Source: Martinezella tropici (GTDB lineage: Bacteria; Pseudomonadota; Alphaproteobacteria; Rhizobiales; Rhizobiaceae). Taken from it: a stretch of 64,000 nt of DNA. Where the stretch lies: positions 682,001 to 746,000 of the forward strand of contig NZ_VNIP01000008.1 of assembly GCF_008370325.1 (NCBI RefSeq), written 5' to 3'. Positions within the stretch are counted from its first letter, which is position 1. The number at the start of each line of letters is the position of its first letter. A program made the translations under genes and the position numbers. Positions 7,526-16,457 of the stretch are shown here, one piece after another. The notes under the pieces are model-generated. The model was not told the DNA's origin, did not search any database, and saw nothing but the letters and a program-made list of their open reading frames with translations.

Positions 7526-8899
7526 TCAGCTTCTGCGATCGTCACCGTCAAGGCCGGCGAAATCGCCCCTGACGATCCCGTGGCGCTGAAGCTTGTCGTA
7601 GAAAGTCTTCCTCGGAATACCCAGCGCCTCTATCGTCTTCCTGACGTCGCCATTGTTTTGCTGCAGGCTCTCGCGGATAAGTTCCGCCTCGTAGCGCTCG
7701 ACGCGGACAGGCAATGAAAGCCCTGCCTCGACCGTCGGTGCGTCGCCGGATTTCGGCAAGACGCTTGCCTCCAGTCCAAGCACGAAGCGTTCGGCAAAGT
7801 GCGAGAGTTCGCGAACGTTGCCCGGCCAGTCGTGCTGCTGCAGATGGCGACGCACGGTGGTGGTAATGGCCGGCACGTCGCGCTTGAAGCGGCTGGCGGC
7901 GCGCTCGGCAAAATAGCCAAAGAGCAGGGGGATGTCGTCACGCCGTTCCCGCAGCGGCGGGATGGAAAGCGTGACGACATTGAGACGATAGTAGAGATCT
8001 TCGCGAAAATCGCCGCGCTGGCCTGGATCGCTGAGATCGACCTTTGCGGCCGCCACGACACGGAGATCGACCGGACGAACTTCGTTCGTCCCGAGCGGCG
8101 TCACCTCGCGCATTTCCAGCACGCGCAGCATCTGCACCTGGATTGCCGGCGGCATACTTTCGATTTCGTCGAGAAATAGTGTTCCCGCGCTCGAATGCTC
8201 GATGCGCCCGATGCGCTTCTTCTGCGCACCGGTGAAGGCGCCTGGTTCGTGGCCGAAGAGCTCGCTCTCTATCACGGTTTCGGGCAGGGCGCCGCAATTC
8301 AGCGCAACGAAATTGCCCTTGGCGCGGCGGCTCCAATGGTGCAGCAGGCTTGCCACCACTTCCTTGCCGCTACCCGTTTCTCCGGTCACCAGCACATCGA
8401 CATCCGTATCGGCGATCTGCCGCAGCGTATGGCGCAAACGTTCAATTGCCGGGGTCTGGCCGATCAGCGGCAGATCGCCCTGGGCCTGCTCCGCCGCCTG
8501 TCGCAGAGCGCGGTTCTCCAGAACGAGGCGTCGCTTCTCGGCCGCGCGCCGCACGCTCTGCACCAATCGATCCGTGGCGAAAGGCTTGGCGATGAAATCA
8601 TAGGCGCCATCCTGGATTGCCTGAACCGCCATCGGTATATCGCCATGGCCCGTCATCAGGATGACAGGCAGATCTGCGTCGAACCTTTTGATGTGGGCGA
8701 AGAGCTGCTGGCCATCCATCTGCGGCATGCGGATATCGGAGACGACGACACCGGCAAAGCCGGCATCCAGCGCGTTCAGTGCTTCGATCGCAGCAGGGAA
8801 GGCGGAGACGGTAAAGCCAGCAAGTTCAAGGGTCTGCTTCGTCGCCCTTAGCAGATCCTTGTCATCATCGACGAGGAAGACGGGGAAATTGTCGTTCAT
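7526..8899 (-). CDS. dctD: C4-dicarboxylate transport response regulator DctD
   Basis: Sigma-54-dependent activator of 457 residues. A receiver domain (residues ~6-120) has acidic DDD, phospho-acceptor Asp in VVVSDIRMP and Lys in FIAKPF. An AAA+ domain (about 145-370) has Walker A GETGSGKE, the sigma-54 contact loop [13 protein letters not shown], Walker B GTLFLDEI and [10 protein letters not shown]-terminal Fis-type helix-turn-helix contains [21 protein letters not shown]. The start overlaps the dctB stop (8896-8899, ATGA). Phosphorylated by DctB, it binds upstream of dctA and drives its sigma-54 promoter. Confidence 0.97.
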   Translation of the reverse strand: MNDNFPVFLVDDDKDLLRATKQTLELAGFTVSAFPAAIEALNALDAGFAGVVVSDIRMPQMDGQQLFAHIKRFDADLPVILMTGHGDIPMAVQAIQDGAYDFIAKPFATDRLVQSVRRAAEKRRLVLENRALRQAAEQAQGDLPLIGQTPAIERLRHTLRQIADTDVDVLVTGETGSGKEVVASLLHHWSRRAKGNFVALNCGALPETVIESELFGHEPGAFTGAQKKRIGRIEHSSAGTLFLDEIESMPPAIQVQMLRVLEMREVTPLGTNEVRPVDLRVVAAAKVDLSDPGQRGDFREDLYYRLNVVTLSIPPLRERRDDIPLLFGYFAERAASRFKRDVPAITTTVRRHLQQHDWPGNVRELSHFAERFVLGLEASVLPKSGDAPTVEAGLSLPVRVERYEAELIRESLQQNNGDVRKTIEALGIPRKTFYDKLQRHGIVRGDFAGLDGDDRRS

Positions 8900-10773
8900 G
8901 CTGTGGCCTTGCGCAAGTGGACGGTGAAGCGGGTGCCGCCGCCGGTGCTCTCGACATCGATCCGGCCGCCATAATCGACGACGATATCCTTGGAAATGAC
9001 GAGGCCGAGACCGAGGCCCTTTTCCTTGGATGTATTGAAGGGCGTGAACAGCTGGTCGAGGATTGCGGCGGGGATGCCCGGCCCGTTATCCGAGACGACG
9101 ATCTCCACATCATCAGAGGTCTCGCACACCGAAACCTCGACCTTGGCCTGCTCGCGGCCTTCCAGAGCTTCCAGTGCATTCTGGAAAAGGTTGATCAACA
9201 CCTGCTCCAGCCGGATGCGCGTGCCGACGACGAGGAGACCTGTCGGCGGCAGGTCGATTTTCAGCGCGTCGAGGCGGCCGGCAAACCGGCTTCTGAGCAG
9301 GACGACAGCACCTTCGATCGCACTTCTGATGTCCACCGGCTCGGGCGCCGTTCTTCCCTTGCGGCCAAAGGCCTTCAGTTCTTCGGTGATGGTGCCGATG
9401 CGCTCGGTCAGCGCCGCGATCGCAGACAGATTGTCCTTGACCGGCTCCGTCTGCTTCCTGTCGAGGAAGACATGCGCATTCTCGGCATAGGCACGGATCG
9501 TCGCCACGGGCTGGTTGATCTCGTGAGCGACGCCGGCGGCGACCTGACCGAGAATGGCGAGGCGGTTGGCCTGCACAAGATCCTGCTGCACACCCTGCAG
9601 CTTGGCCTCCGTTGCCCGGTGGTCGGCGATCTCCGCTTCCAGCCGATCGCGGGCACGGCTGAGGTCCTCGGTGCGCTCCAGAACGCGGCGCTCCAGCTCC
9701 TCGCGGGCGAGCCTGCTGACGGCGATCTGCATGACGGAGACATGGCGGCGACGCAACAGGAAGCCAGCGAAGGCAAGGATCGGCAGCAGGACGGTCAAAG
9801 CAAGGAAGCGCGTCTCGCGCATGGAGGAGGCAATTGTCTGATCGGTCGGGATGAGATAGCCGAGCTGCCAGGGCGTCGAAGGGATTGCGGTCGTCAGCCG
9901 CAAATATTCGGCGGCGCTGCTGCCGGGCAGGACGGCGCGAACAATGGTCGCGTCCGGACCTACGGTTTCCGGACGGCTGACCGGCAGCGGTGAGAGCGGA
10001 GCGGCGCCGAATTGCAGACTCTTGCGAATGGCTGCTGCTTCTTCTCGGCCAAGTGACGTCGTCGTCATGAAGCGCCATGAAGGCAGGTTGGTAATGAGGA
10101 TGACGCCGCGTTCGTCGGTCACATAAGCAGGCCGGCCGCTCTCGCTCCAGTCGGCCTCCAGCTGATCGAATTCCATTTTCACCACGACAACGCCTAATGC
10201 CGAACCGGCATCGCCGACGCGGCGCGAAATATAGAGACCGGGGCGATTGCTGATCGTACCAAGCGCGTAGTGCTCGGCGGTTCCCGCCTCCATGGCTTTG
10301 CTGAAGTAGTCGCGGAAAGAATAGTCGTTGCCAACGAAGCTCAAGGGTTCCCGCCAATTGCTGGAAGCCATCGTGATCCCGTCCTTGCCGATGACATAGA
10401 GGACCGAAGCGCTGGTGCCGGAAACGAGGTTCTCCAATTTGCGATCCAAGGCAACGATATCGTCGATCCGCCGTCCCGCGAGAGCCTCACGTACCTGCAG
10501 ATCGTCCGCCAGCAAGAGCGGCAAGGCGCGCGGACGCTCGAGGACTGCTCGCAAAAGGGCGACCTTGAGATTGGCGTCGGTATGCGCCTGCCTCTGCAGT
10601 GTCTCAATCGCGGAAACACGGCCATAGAAGCTTGCGCCATAAAGGGTGACCCCAATGATGGCGGCGCATAGGAACGCGAACGCGAGCCAAACCCGGCGGG
10701 AGCGCCGGCTAAGTTGCTCTGGCGTCAAAAGTCGATCTGTGGCGGCGCGCTGTAGCATCACCATATTGTGCAT
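8896..10773 (-). CDS. dctB: C4-dicarboxylate sensor histidine kinase DctB
   Basis: Membrane sensor kinase for succinate, malate and fumarate, about 625 residues from ATG 10773. A longer frame to 10818 is unlikely because it would run into the DctD-site palindrome at 10800-10817. There is one transmembrane helix near residues 28-50, a periplasmic double-PAS sensor, and a second helix near residue 310 ([18 protein letters not shown]). A coiled segment then leads to the HisKA domain with [19 protein letters not shown] (phospho-His). The HATPase carries [17 protein letters not shown] and [10 protein letters not shown]. It is co-transcribed with dctD through an ATGA overlap. Confidence 0.97.
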   Translation of the reverse strand: MHNMVMLQRAATDRLLTPEQLSRRSRRVWLAFAFLCAAIIGVTLYGASFYGRVSAIETLQRQAHTDANLKVALLRAVLERPRALPLLLADDLQVREALAGRRIDDIVALDRKLENLVSGTSASVLYVIGKDGITMASSNWREPLSFVGNDYSFRDYFSKAMEAGTAEHYALGTISNRPGLYISRRVGDAGSALGVVVVKMEFDQLEADWSESGRPAYVTDERGVILITNLPSWRFMTTTSLGREEAAAIRKSLQFGAAPLSPLPVSRPETVGPDATIVRAVLPGSSAAEYLRLTTAIPSTPWQLGYLIPTDQTIASSMRETRFLALTVLLPILAFAGFLLRRRHVSVMQIAVSRLAREELERRVLERTEDLSRARDRLEAEIADHRATEAKLQGVQQDLVQANRLAILGQVAAGVAHEINQPVATIRAYAENAHVFLDRKQTEPVKDNLSAIAALTERIGTITEELKAFGRKGRTAPEPVDIRSAIEGAVVLLRSRFAGRLDALKIDLPPTGLLVVGTRIRLEQVLINLFQNALEALEGREQAKVEVSVCETSDDVEIVVSDNGPGIPAAILDQLFTPFNTSKEKGLGLGLVISKDIVVDYGGRIDVESTGGGTRFTVHLRKATA

Positions 10774-10799
10774 GTTTCCGCGCTTATCGCAATTCAATC

Positions 10800-10842
10800 T
10801 GTGCGGATCACCGCACATGCTTCAAGGCATGCTCTCGCACCG
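10800..10842. promoter_or_regulatory. DctD upstream activating sequences
   Basis: TGTGCGGATCACCGCACA at 10800-10817 is a perfect palindrome (TGTGCGG-N4-CCGCACA) like the DctD sites of rhizobial dctA promoters. A degenerate second copy, GGCATGCTCTCGCACC, lies around 10826-10842. Spacing to the -24/-12 promoter (75-90 bases) fits an enhancer-binding activator. The palindrome may also affect dctB expression. Confidence 0.8.
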
Positions 10843-10890
10843 ATATTTTAAATCTAATAAAATCAAATAATTAAGTTAATACTCTTCAAT

Positions 10891-10906
10891 TGGCACGCAT
10901 GTTGCA
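10891..10906 (+). promoter_or_regulatory. Sigma-54 (-24/-12) promoter of dctA
   Basis: TGGCACG-CATG-TTGCA is an exact match to the RpoN consensus TGGCACN5TTGCA. It sits 86 bases before the dctA start, which predicts a transcription start near 10917. Confidence 0.95.
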
Positions 10907-10991
10907 AGGCCAAATGGAACAGTCGGAGGCTGTTGAATTCTAGTCGTCGCCCGGAGGGCCGAGAGATCGGTTGGGCTTAATGGAGGACATC

Positions 10992-12320
10992 ATGATTGCT
11001 CCCATCGCTGCCGCCGAAACGCGCGGTAAACTTCCTTTTTACCGGCATCTCTACGTGCAGGTCCTGACCGCCATTGCCGCCGGTATCCTGCTCGGCCATT
11101 ATTATCCCCAGTTTGGAGCATCGCTGCAGCCGCTCGGCGATGCCTTCATCAAGCTGGTGCGCATGGTGATCGCGCCGGTCATCTTCCTGACGGTCACGAC
11201 CGGCATTGCCGGCATGTCGGATCTCAAGAAATTCGGCCGCGTCGTCGGCAAGGCGTTCATCTACTTCCTGACCTTCTCGACCCTGGCGCTGATCGTTGGT
11301 CTCATCGTCTCGAACGTCGTGCAGCCGGGCGCCGGCATGCATATCAATCCGGCGACGCTCGATACGAAGGCTGTCAGCAATTACGCGGCTCAGGCCCATG
11401 ATGCGACGGTCGTCGGCTTCCTGATGAACATCATTCCGGACACCATCGTCGGTGCCTTCGCCAAGGGCGATATCCTTCAGGTCCTGTTCTTCTCGGTGGT
11501 CTTTGGCATCGCGCTCGGTGCCGCCGGCGAACGCGGCCGTCCGGTTGTCGATTTCCTGCAGGCGCTGACCACCCCGATCTTCCGCATGGTTGCGCTGTTG
11601 ATGAAGTTCGCGCCGATCGGCGCCTTCGGCGCCATGGCCTTCACCATCGGCAAATACGGCATCGGCACGATCGCCAATCTGGCCTTCCTGATCGGCACTT
11701 TCTACGCCACGTCGCTGCTGTTCGTGCTGGTCGTACTCGGCGCCGTGGCCCGCTATAACGGCTTTTCGATCCTGGCGCTGATCCGCTACATCAAGGAAGA
11801 GCTGCTGCTCGTGCTCGGCACCTCGTCGTCGGAGGCCGCACTGCCGGGCCTGATGAACAAGATGGAACGTGCCGGCTGCAAGCGTTCTGTCGTCGGCCTC
11901 GTCATCCCGACGGGCTATTCCTTCAATCTCGATGGCACCAATATCTATATGACGCTGGCGGCATTGTTCATCGCCCAGGCAACCGATACGCCGCTGTCGC
12001 TCGGGGACCAGATCCTGCTGCTGCTGGTGGCCATGCTGAGTTCCAAGGGTGCCGCCGGCATCACCGGCGCGGGCTTTATCACGCTTGCCGCCACTCTTGC
12101 CGTCGTGCCTTCGGTTCCGATCGCTGGCATGGCGCTGATCCTCGGGATCGACCGCTTCATGTCGGAATGCCGCGCTCTGACGAACTTCGTCGGCAATGCG
12201 GTTGCCACGATCGTCGTCGCCCGCTGGGAGAACGAGCTCGACCAGACCAAATTTGCCGCCGCCATGGCGGGGCAATTGAGCGAGGAAATCGAGGCGCCTG
12301 CGTTGCAGGCGGCCGAGTAG
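10992..12320 (+). CDS. dctA: C4-dicarboxylate transport protein DctA
   Basis: Inner-membrane symporter of the DAACS/glutamate-transporter family that takes up succinate, fumarate and malate, the main carbon supply of nitrogen-fixing bacteroids. It has 442 residues from ATG 10992, which has GGAGG 5 bases upstream. Signature elements are [37 protein letters not shown], the re-entrant loop [35 protein letters not shown] and [14 protein letters not shown]. It is divergent from dctBD, under the sigma-54 promoter at 10891 and DctD sites, and ends at a strong terminator. Confidence 0.98.
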   Translation: MIAPIAAAETRGKLPFYRHLYVQVLTAIAAGILLGHYYPQFGASLQPLGDAFIKLVRMVIAPVIFLTVTTGIAGMSDLKKFGRVVGKAFIYFLTFSTLALIVGLIVSNVVQPGAGMHINPATLDTKAVSNYAAQAHDATVVGFLMNIIPDTIVGAFAKGDILQVLFFSVVFGIALGAAGERGRPVVDFLQALTTPIFRMVALLMKFAPIGAFGAMAFTIGKYGIGTIANLAFLIGTFYATSLLFVLVVLGAVARYNGFSILALIRYIKEELLLVLGTSSSEAALPGLMNKMERAGCKRSVVGLVIPTGYSFNLDGTNIYMTLAALFIAQATDTPLSLGDQILLLLVAMLSSKGAAGITGAGFITLAATLAVVPSVPIAGMALILGIDRFMSECRALTNFVGNAVATIVVARWENELDQTKFAAAMAGQLSEEIEAPALQAAE

Positions 12321-12344
12321 GCTTCGCTTCATCTTCCCAAGCGC

Positions 12345-12376
12345 GAAACGGCCCTCTGCGGGGCCGTTTCAGTTTC
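12345..12376 (+). terminator. Rho-independent terminator after dctA
   Basis: GAAACGGCCC and GGGCCGTTTC form a perfect 10-bp stem with a CTCTGC loop, followed by AGTTTC. It lies 24 bases after the dctA stop. Confidence 0.75.
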
Positions 12377-12530
12377 GACAGCCGGGCGGTCACAGTTTCG
12401 TGTATCGACCGCGACAAGCCTTGCAACTGCCCTCATCAACAGCAGGCTTCATAAAACTGTCACTGCAACGGCTCACAGCATCACACTGACAGTTGTGTAT
12501 TTCGGCAGAGCCGCAGGATAGGAGGGCAGC

Positions 12531-12608
12531 GTGTCGCAGACGAATTTTGTGAGCGCACGCCTGCCGGCCTTTGGGTGGATTTGCCTCTATCGACCTTGTC
12601 GCGGGTAA
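12531..12608 (+). CDS. Possible 25-codon leader peptide upstream of NUDIX gene
   Basis: GTG 12531 is preceded by AGGAGGG at optimal spacing, the best ribosome site in the area. The 25-residue frame (MSQTNFVSARLPAFGWICLY then RPCRG) stops at 12608, six bases before the NUDIX start. That start itself has no visible Shine-Dalgarno (GGTAACCGCCC precedes it). Translation of this frame may therefore deliver ribosomes to the NUDIX start. No homology is recognised, and the alternative is a longer, differently started NUDIX message. Confidence 0.4.
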   Translation: MSQTNFVSARLPAFGWICLYRPCRG

Positions 12609-12614
12609 CCGCCC

Positions 12615-13148
12615 ATGGCGTCTTCAATATCAGCGCAGCATAAGGCCTTGAGGCATTCGGAGAGTTTCCTGTCAGAACTTGCTTCCCATGCGGATGCGCT
12701 GCTTCATGGCCGCGTCCACGAACAATATGCTGCGATCTGCTACAGGAAAGAAGCCGAACGCGACGATGCGGTGATGCTTGTCGTCACCAGCCGGGAAAGC
12801 GGACGCTGGGTCGTCCCGAAGGGTTGGCCGATCAAGGGCAAGAAACCGCATGAAGTCGCAGCCATCGAGGCTTATGAGGAGGCAGGCGTGCGCGGAAAAG
12901 TGAAGAAGAAGCCTTTCGGCTACTTCACCTATCTGAAGCAGCTTGCCGACGGCAATCGCGTTCCTTGTATCGTCGAGCTGCATCTGCTTGAGGTCGACCA
13001 GGTGCTTCAGGATTTCCCGGAGCGAGGCCAGCGCCGCGTCGAATGGGTCTCCTTCATCGAAGCGGCCAATCGCGTGCGCGAACCGGAACTCAAGGGCCTC
13101 CTACTCGCGGCCGAACGAAAGATACGCAAGGCAAGGGGCAAGAAGTAA
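12615..13148 (+). CDS. NUDIX hydrolase (diphosphoinositol polyphosphatase-like)
   Basis: A 177-residue cytoplasmic NUDIX protein that hydrolyses a nucleoside-diphosphate-linked or polyphosphate substrate. The Nudix box is around residues 70-92 (GWPIKGKKPHEVAAIEAYEE then AGV). The catalytic E-x-x-EE-x-G pattern is kept, but the usual Arg before the first Glu is Ile and the conserved upstream Glu is Lys, as in many alphaproteobacterial DIPP-like members. WVVPKGWP before the box and the basic C-terminal tail (RKARGKK) are also typical. The start codon lacks its own ribosome site and follows a possible leader peptide. Confidence 0.88.
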   Translation: MASSISAQHKALRHSESFLSELASHADALLHGRVHEQYAAICYRKEAERDDAVMLVVTSRESGRWVVPKGWPIKGKKPHEVAAIEAYEEAGVRGKVKKKPFGYFTYLKQLADGNRVPCIVELHLLEVDQVLQDFPERGQRRVEWVSFIEAANRVREPELKGLLLAAERKIRKARGKK

Positions 13149-13454
13149 CCATCGCCGGCGTGGGTGGCTCCCATCCATCGGATCTCGTGGCAGTGAACGA
13201 TCGCGAAGGCCTCCAGCAACACTCGGCCATTTTGTAACCGTGGCGTGCGGCGGTATCACTCAATATTAAAATACGACATGAGCCGAGAGCCAGGCGACGG
13301 GCAGCTATGCGCTTCCATGCTTGCCCTTGCCGCATTGATGCCTATATTGACCCAGCGTTCGGCCGCGTCTGTTTAGGTCGATATGCCTCATGGCTGCAAT
13401 AGCTGCCTTCACCCGGCAACGAGCTGGCCGGCGGACTTTGGAAGGAGAAATTTC
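13149..13454. other. Intergenic region, no gene seen
   Basis: About 300 bases of mixed composition between the NUDIX gene and the small HTH gene. Short frames here lack ribosome sites and plausible composition. The promoter of the HTH gene presumably lies near the AT-rich CAATATTAAAATACG at about 13260. Confidence 0.4.
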
Positions 13455-13700
13455 ATGTCCATTACTCCGAATAATATCGATAGTTCAAAGGCTTCTACCG
13501 TACCTCATGGTGAAATCGCAGCTGCCGTGCGGCAGGCGCGTGAAGCCATCGGTTATACGGTTGACGATCTGTCTGAAACCTGTGGTCTCACCAGTGAGGA
13601 AATCATTGAAATCGAGGCCGGTGCGGAGGCGGATTCGGCGAAACTTCGCCGCGTTGCCACCGCATTGCAGGTTCCGCCATCGACTTTTTTCATCGTCTGA
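13455..13700 (+). CDS. Small XRE-family helix-turn-helix protein (81 aa)
   Basis: ATG 13455 follows GGAAGGAG at good spacing, so longer upstream frames are not needed. After a 20-residue polar leader, residues ~24-78 form a Cro/CI-type five-helix domain: IAAAVRQAREAIGYTVDDLS, ETCGLTSEEIIEIEAG, then LRRVATALQVPPSTFF. Such stand-alone HTH proteins usually repress a small regulon or their own gene; the target is unknown. A GGCGCAC/GTGCGCC hairpin follows the stop. Confidence 0.8.
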   Translation: MSITPNNIDSSKASTVPHGEIAAAVRQAREAIGYTVDDLSETCGLTSEEIIEIEAGAEADSAKLRRVATALQVPPSTFFIV

Positions 13701-13706
13701 ACAAGC

Positions 13707-13726
13707 GGCGCACTTCGGTGCGCCCC
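13707..13726 (+). terminator. Hairpin after the HTH gene, possible terminator
   Basis: GGCGCAC-TTCG-GTGCGCC is a perfect 7-bp stem with a stable TTCG tetraloop, six bases after the stop. It is followed by CCTTCAATTTC rather than a clean T-run, so termination may be partial. Confidence 0.5.
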
Positions 13727-13737
13727 TTCAATTTCGC

Positions 13738-13815
13738 CTACGGAAAATTGTAGGACATCGGTTCCTGTTCGCTTGCAATGTGGCCGCGCATGACATCGCG
13801 CAGGGCGATGCCCAT
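13738..13815 (-). CDS. Questionable 25-codon frame on minus strand
   Basis: ATG 13815 is preceded by GGAAGGA ten bases upstream and opens a short frame starting MGIALRDVMRGHIASEQEPM. Its amino-acid composition is protein-like, and the frame remains open upstream with GGKEYEK before a stop. It could be a microprotein or the tail of a decayed gene. No family is recognised. Confidence 0.25.
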   Translation of the reverse strand: MGIALRDVMRGHIASEQEPMSYNFP

Positions 13816-14256
13816 TTTCTCGTATTCCTTCCCACCTTTGTTCTGCAATCCGATTGGCGTGAATGCTCACTCGTTCAGTCGGCCGATCTGCGGAGCGCAT
13901 GTGTTTCGACTGAGATCCGATGAAGGCGGTTGGCGGTGCTCGGTTGAGTGCCACCAGAGCATGTCCGTAACCACGTAGCTATAAGACGTGTGGCTTGGCT
14001 CATATGCAAATCCGTTCACGGAACCTTTAGGCGAAAGCCTTCATAATTATACATGCTAAAGTAAGTCAGAAACGGTTCCATGGCTGGTATTCGCAGTTTT
14101 TGTTTTAGGGATACTGGTCAAACTCACTTTAGAGCTCTACTTCTGTCATGTTAAATTGCTAATTTAAAATAGTAATACTTTTGTCGATGCAGCATATTGC
14201 GCCTGCGTAGGTCCGTGGTGGGCTGGGGTTGAGGACGCTAATTGGGGCACATTGGC
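13816..14256. other. AT-rich intergenic region, no gene seen
   Basis: Composition falls clearly below that of the surrounding genes between about 13980 and 14200, with many short A/T runs. No frame with a ribosome site was found. It probably carries the promoter of the DUF982 gene and may be part of an acquired segment. Confidence 0.4.
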
Positions 14257-14808
14257 ATGGGGCGGAATATTAAGGATTTTGGTACCGACCCTGATATCGG
14301 CGAACGGTTTGTTCGCTCGAATCCCTTAGAAACTTCTGGTCCTCGACATCTGGAAGATAATTTGACGAAGTCGCAGGATCGGCCAGCCGCGAGCGCAAGC
14401 GATCTCGGACGCACAGCCGCGGAAGATGATGCGCCAAGGCCAGGCGATATCGCTCGCGACATGAAGCTGCTGACCAAACTGGTCATGAAGCGAAGATGCG
14501 AAGGGATCGAACGAGCTGCCCTTCACGAGCGACAGGATTTCTCCGGCGAGGATTCCGACAATCTCCGAAACCTTACGTTCGAGCCGGTCAAAATCAGCCT
14601 CGACGATGATGGCGAAGTTCAAATTGTCGATTCGGTCATGCGCGCTGTGGAGTGCCTCACGACACAATGGCCGGTGCGCTACGGAGAGGCATTCGAAGAC
14701 GCGCTCCAGACCTGCATTGACGGCGTCGCGGGCAGGGCGTCGCCGAAGCAGGTTCGAGCGGCGTTCATCGCGGCCGCTAAGGTGGCCGGCATCCTCGTGA
14801 CGTTCTGA
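14257..14808 (+). CDS. DUF982 domain protein with N-terminal extension
   Basis: About 183 residues from ATG 14257; a TTG at 14242 is also possible. The C-terminal ~75 residues match DUF982: FEPVKISLDDDGEVQIVDSV, MRAVECLTTQWPV, then ACIDGV-like QTCIDGVAGRASPKQVRAAF and IAAAKVAGIL. DUF982 proteins are numerous in rhizobia, often on plasmids, and are of unknown function. The ~105 residues before the domain are polar and low in complexity, which is longer than the usual 80-100-residue stand-alone form. No strong ribosome site is visible, so the start is uncertain. Confidence 0.65.
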   Translation: MGRNIKDFGTDPDIGERFVRSNPLETSGPRHLEDNLTKSQDRPAASASDLGRTAAEDDAPRPGDIARDMKLLTKLVMKRRCEGIERAALHERQDFSGEDSDNLRNLTFEPVKISLDDDGEVQIVDSVMRAVECLTTQWPVRYGEAFEDALQTCIDGVAGRASPKQVRAAFIAAAKVAGILVTF

Positions 14809-14926
14809 ACGAAGAGCAATTCGCAGTCTTTCGGCGAAACCGACCGTCCATTCGTCAGCCTGGGCCGTGCTGCCCAAAAGCCGATCGAGCAGGAATTGGC
14901 CTTGAGAATACGAGGAGGTCCGGCCG

Positions 14927-15079
14927 ATGCACGTTGCAGGCGACCGAACCTCCCGACCATCGCAATTTGGCGGTTGCGATAGCTGCAAAGATGTGGCCCG
15001 CCACTGCCGTATCGTCCATACGGGAAACGACGCGAGAAGTCTGATTGCGCCTGACTTTGGAAAGCCGACATTAGAGTAA
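14927..15079 (+). CDS. Candidate Cys/His microprotein (50 aa)
   Basis: ATG 14927 has a strong GAGGAGG eight bases upstream. The 50-residue product contains GGCDSCKDVARHCRIVH, a C-x2-C-x6-C-x3-H arrangement that could bind a metal. No family is recognised. The clean ribosome site and the clustered cysteines argue for a real small gene, but there is no homology support. Confidence 0.45.
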   Translation: MHVAGDRTSRPSQFGGCDSCKDVARHCRIVHTGNDARSLIAPDFGKPTLE

Positions 15080-15707
15080 GCAACAACCTAACACCTGGAT
15101 GCTTGTTTGTTTCGCAACGTCACAGCGTCCGGCCGATGTCGCATGATGCTCGCGCCAGGATTGCCCGGAGGCAGTTTTGCTGGATCCTTGGTGAAGATGA
15201 CGAACAGAGCGCATGGAAGTTGGGAGGCTCGAGGTACCTTCAAGGGTCCGCCCCGTCGAGCCTCCCACTGCAGCGGATCGGTGTCTGCAGTAGCAGCAAA
15301 AACCTGCGGATTAGTCCGGCGTCTGTCCATATCGAAAGCGACAGCGCGCATCGGATTGCGTCATCCCTAAGTCCTCGCAAACAATCGGCTTTCTCTGATC
15401 GAGAAGGATGTCGTGAACTATTGCATGCTTATTCCGGGATGCCTGGAACGACGCGGTGTGAAATCGATTCATCACCATTGAGGTCAACGGGGAGGTTCAA
15501 AACGGCTTCTCCGCGACTCCAAAGTAAAGATGAAGTCGTAATTCAATACATATTGCGACAATTCTATACAAATAAAGCATACATTTCACAAATATATATT
15601 AGATACGGCGTATTTACAGCTATAATCGCGTCTATATTATGGCTGCGACGTGAACTTTCGCAAGTTACATGTTGAATCTCGTGAATTCCTTCGAGGAGAG
15701 TTTTCGA
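15080..15707. other. Intergenic region upstream of the outer membrane protein gene
   Basis: About 630 bases. The first half is GC-rich, and the open frames there have no start signal and improbable composition. From about 15535 to 15660 the DNA is very AT-rich (TATATATTAGATACGGCG and similar) and probably carries the promoter and 5' leader of the outer membrane protein gene. Confidence 0.4.
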
Positions 15708-16403
15708 ATGCGCAAAATTTTGGGGTCCACCGCTTTCATTTTGGCAACGGCAGCGGCGAGTGCGGTTTATGCGGCCGATCTCTCAGTTTCGACGCCACCA
15801 CAGGCTCCGGTTGAGACAGCACCGGTATTTTCATGGACCGGCTTCTATGTCGGTTTGAATGCAGGCGGCGGTTTTGGTGGCAATGACAATGTTGGTTTCC
15901 ACTCCTTCGGGAGCTATCTCGGCAAATTTGGCAAGCTCGAGGGTTCGGGTTTCCTCGGCGGTGGCCAGATCGGCTACAACTACCAGGTCGATCCTAACTG
16001 GGTGATCGGCCTCGAAGCCGATTTCCAGGGCGCAGACATCAAGGATTCCTTCAGAAGCGATATAGCGAGCGCTTCATCGAAGATCGACTGGTACGGCACA
16101 GTACGTCCCCGCATCGGTTATTCTTACGATAACACCTTGTTTTATGGCACCGGCGGCCTTGCCTATGGCCATGTCAACTACAAGGGCTCCCTGGCCGGCG
16201 TCGGCAGCTTTGACGACGACAAGACCAAGGCCGGTTGGACGGTGGGCGCCGGTATCGAACATGCCTTCACCGATCATGTCACTGCTAAACTCGAATATCA
16301 GTATGTCGATTTCGGCAGCAGCAACATGGGCGGGGATGCCCTCAACTCCAAAGCCAGCCTTGATTTCCATGCCGTTCGGGTCGGTCTGAACTATAAGTTC
16401 TGA
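15708..16403 (+). CDS. Outer membrane beta-barrel protein, Omp25/31 (RopB-like) family
   Basis: A 231-residue secreted porin-fold protein. ATG 15708 has GAGGAG ten bases upstream. A signal peptide covers residues 1-23 with cleavage after VYA before ADLS. The mature protein begins with a Pro-rich linker, then FSWTGFYVGLNAGGGFG. It continues with alternating beta strands (GGGQIGYNYQVDPNWVIGLE, WYGTVRPRIGYSYDNTLFYG, TVGAGIEHAFTDHVTAKLEY) and ends in GLNYKF with the terminal Phe used for BamA-dependent insertion. This is the family of rhizobial and Brucella Omp25/Omp31. It precedes the Hint-protein genes on the same strand. Confidence 0.92.
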   Translation: MRKILGSTAFILATAAASAVYAADLSVSTPPQAPVETAPVFSWTGFYVGLNAGGGFGGNDNVGFHSFGSYLGKFGKLEGSGFLGGGQIGYNYQVDPNWVIGLEADFQGADIKDSFRSDIASASSKIDWYGTVRPRIGYSYDNTLFYGTGGLAYGHVNYKGSLAGVGSFDDDKTKAGWTVGAGIEHAFTDHVTAKLEYQYVDFGSSNMGGDALNSKASLDFHAVRVGLNYKF

Positions 16404-16457
16404 CTGTAAATTTTGCCTTGAAAGATAACATGTTAATCTATTGGAGAGGATAATAAC

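Noticed and set aside
10977..12332. Minus-strand frame covering dctA
   Set aside because: A shadow of dctA, full of charged His/Asp/Arg runs and without a ribosome site.
15103..15675. Plus-strand 190-codon frame before the outer membrane protein gene
   Set aside because: The start is a TTG without a ribosome site, the composition is improbable, and its end crosses the AT-rich promoter zone of the next gene.
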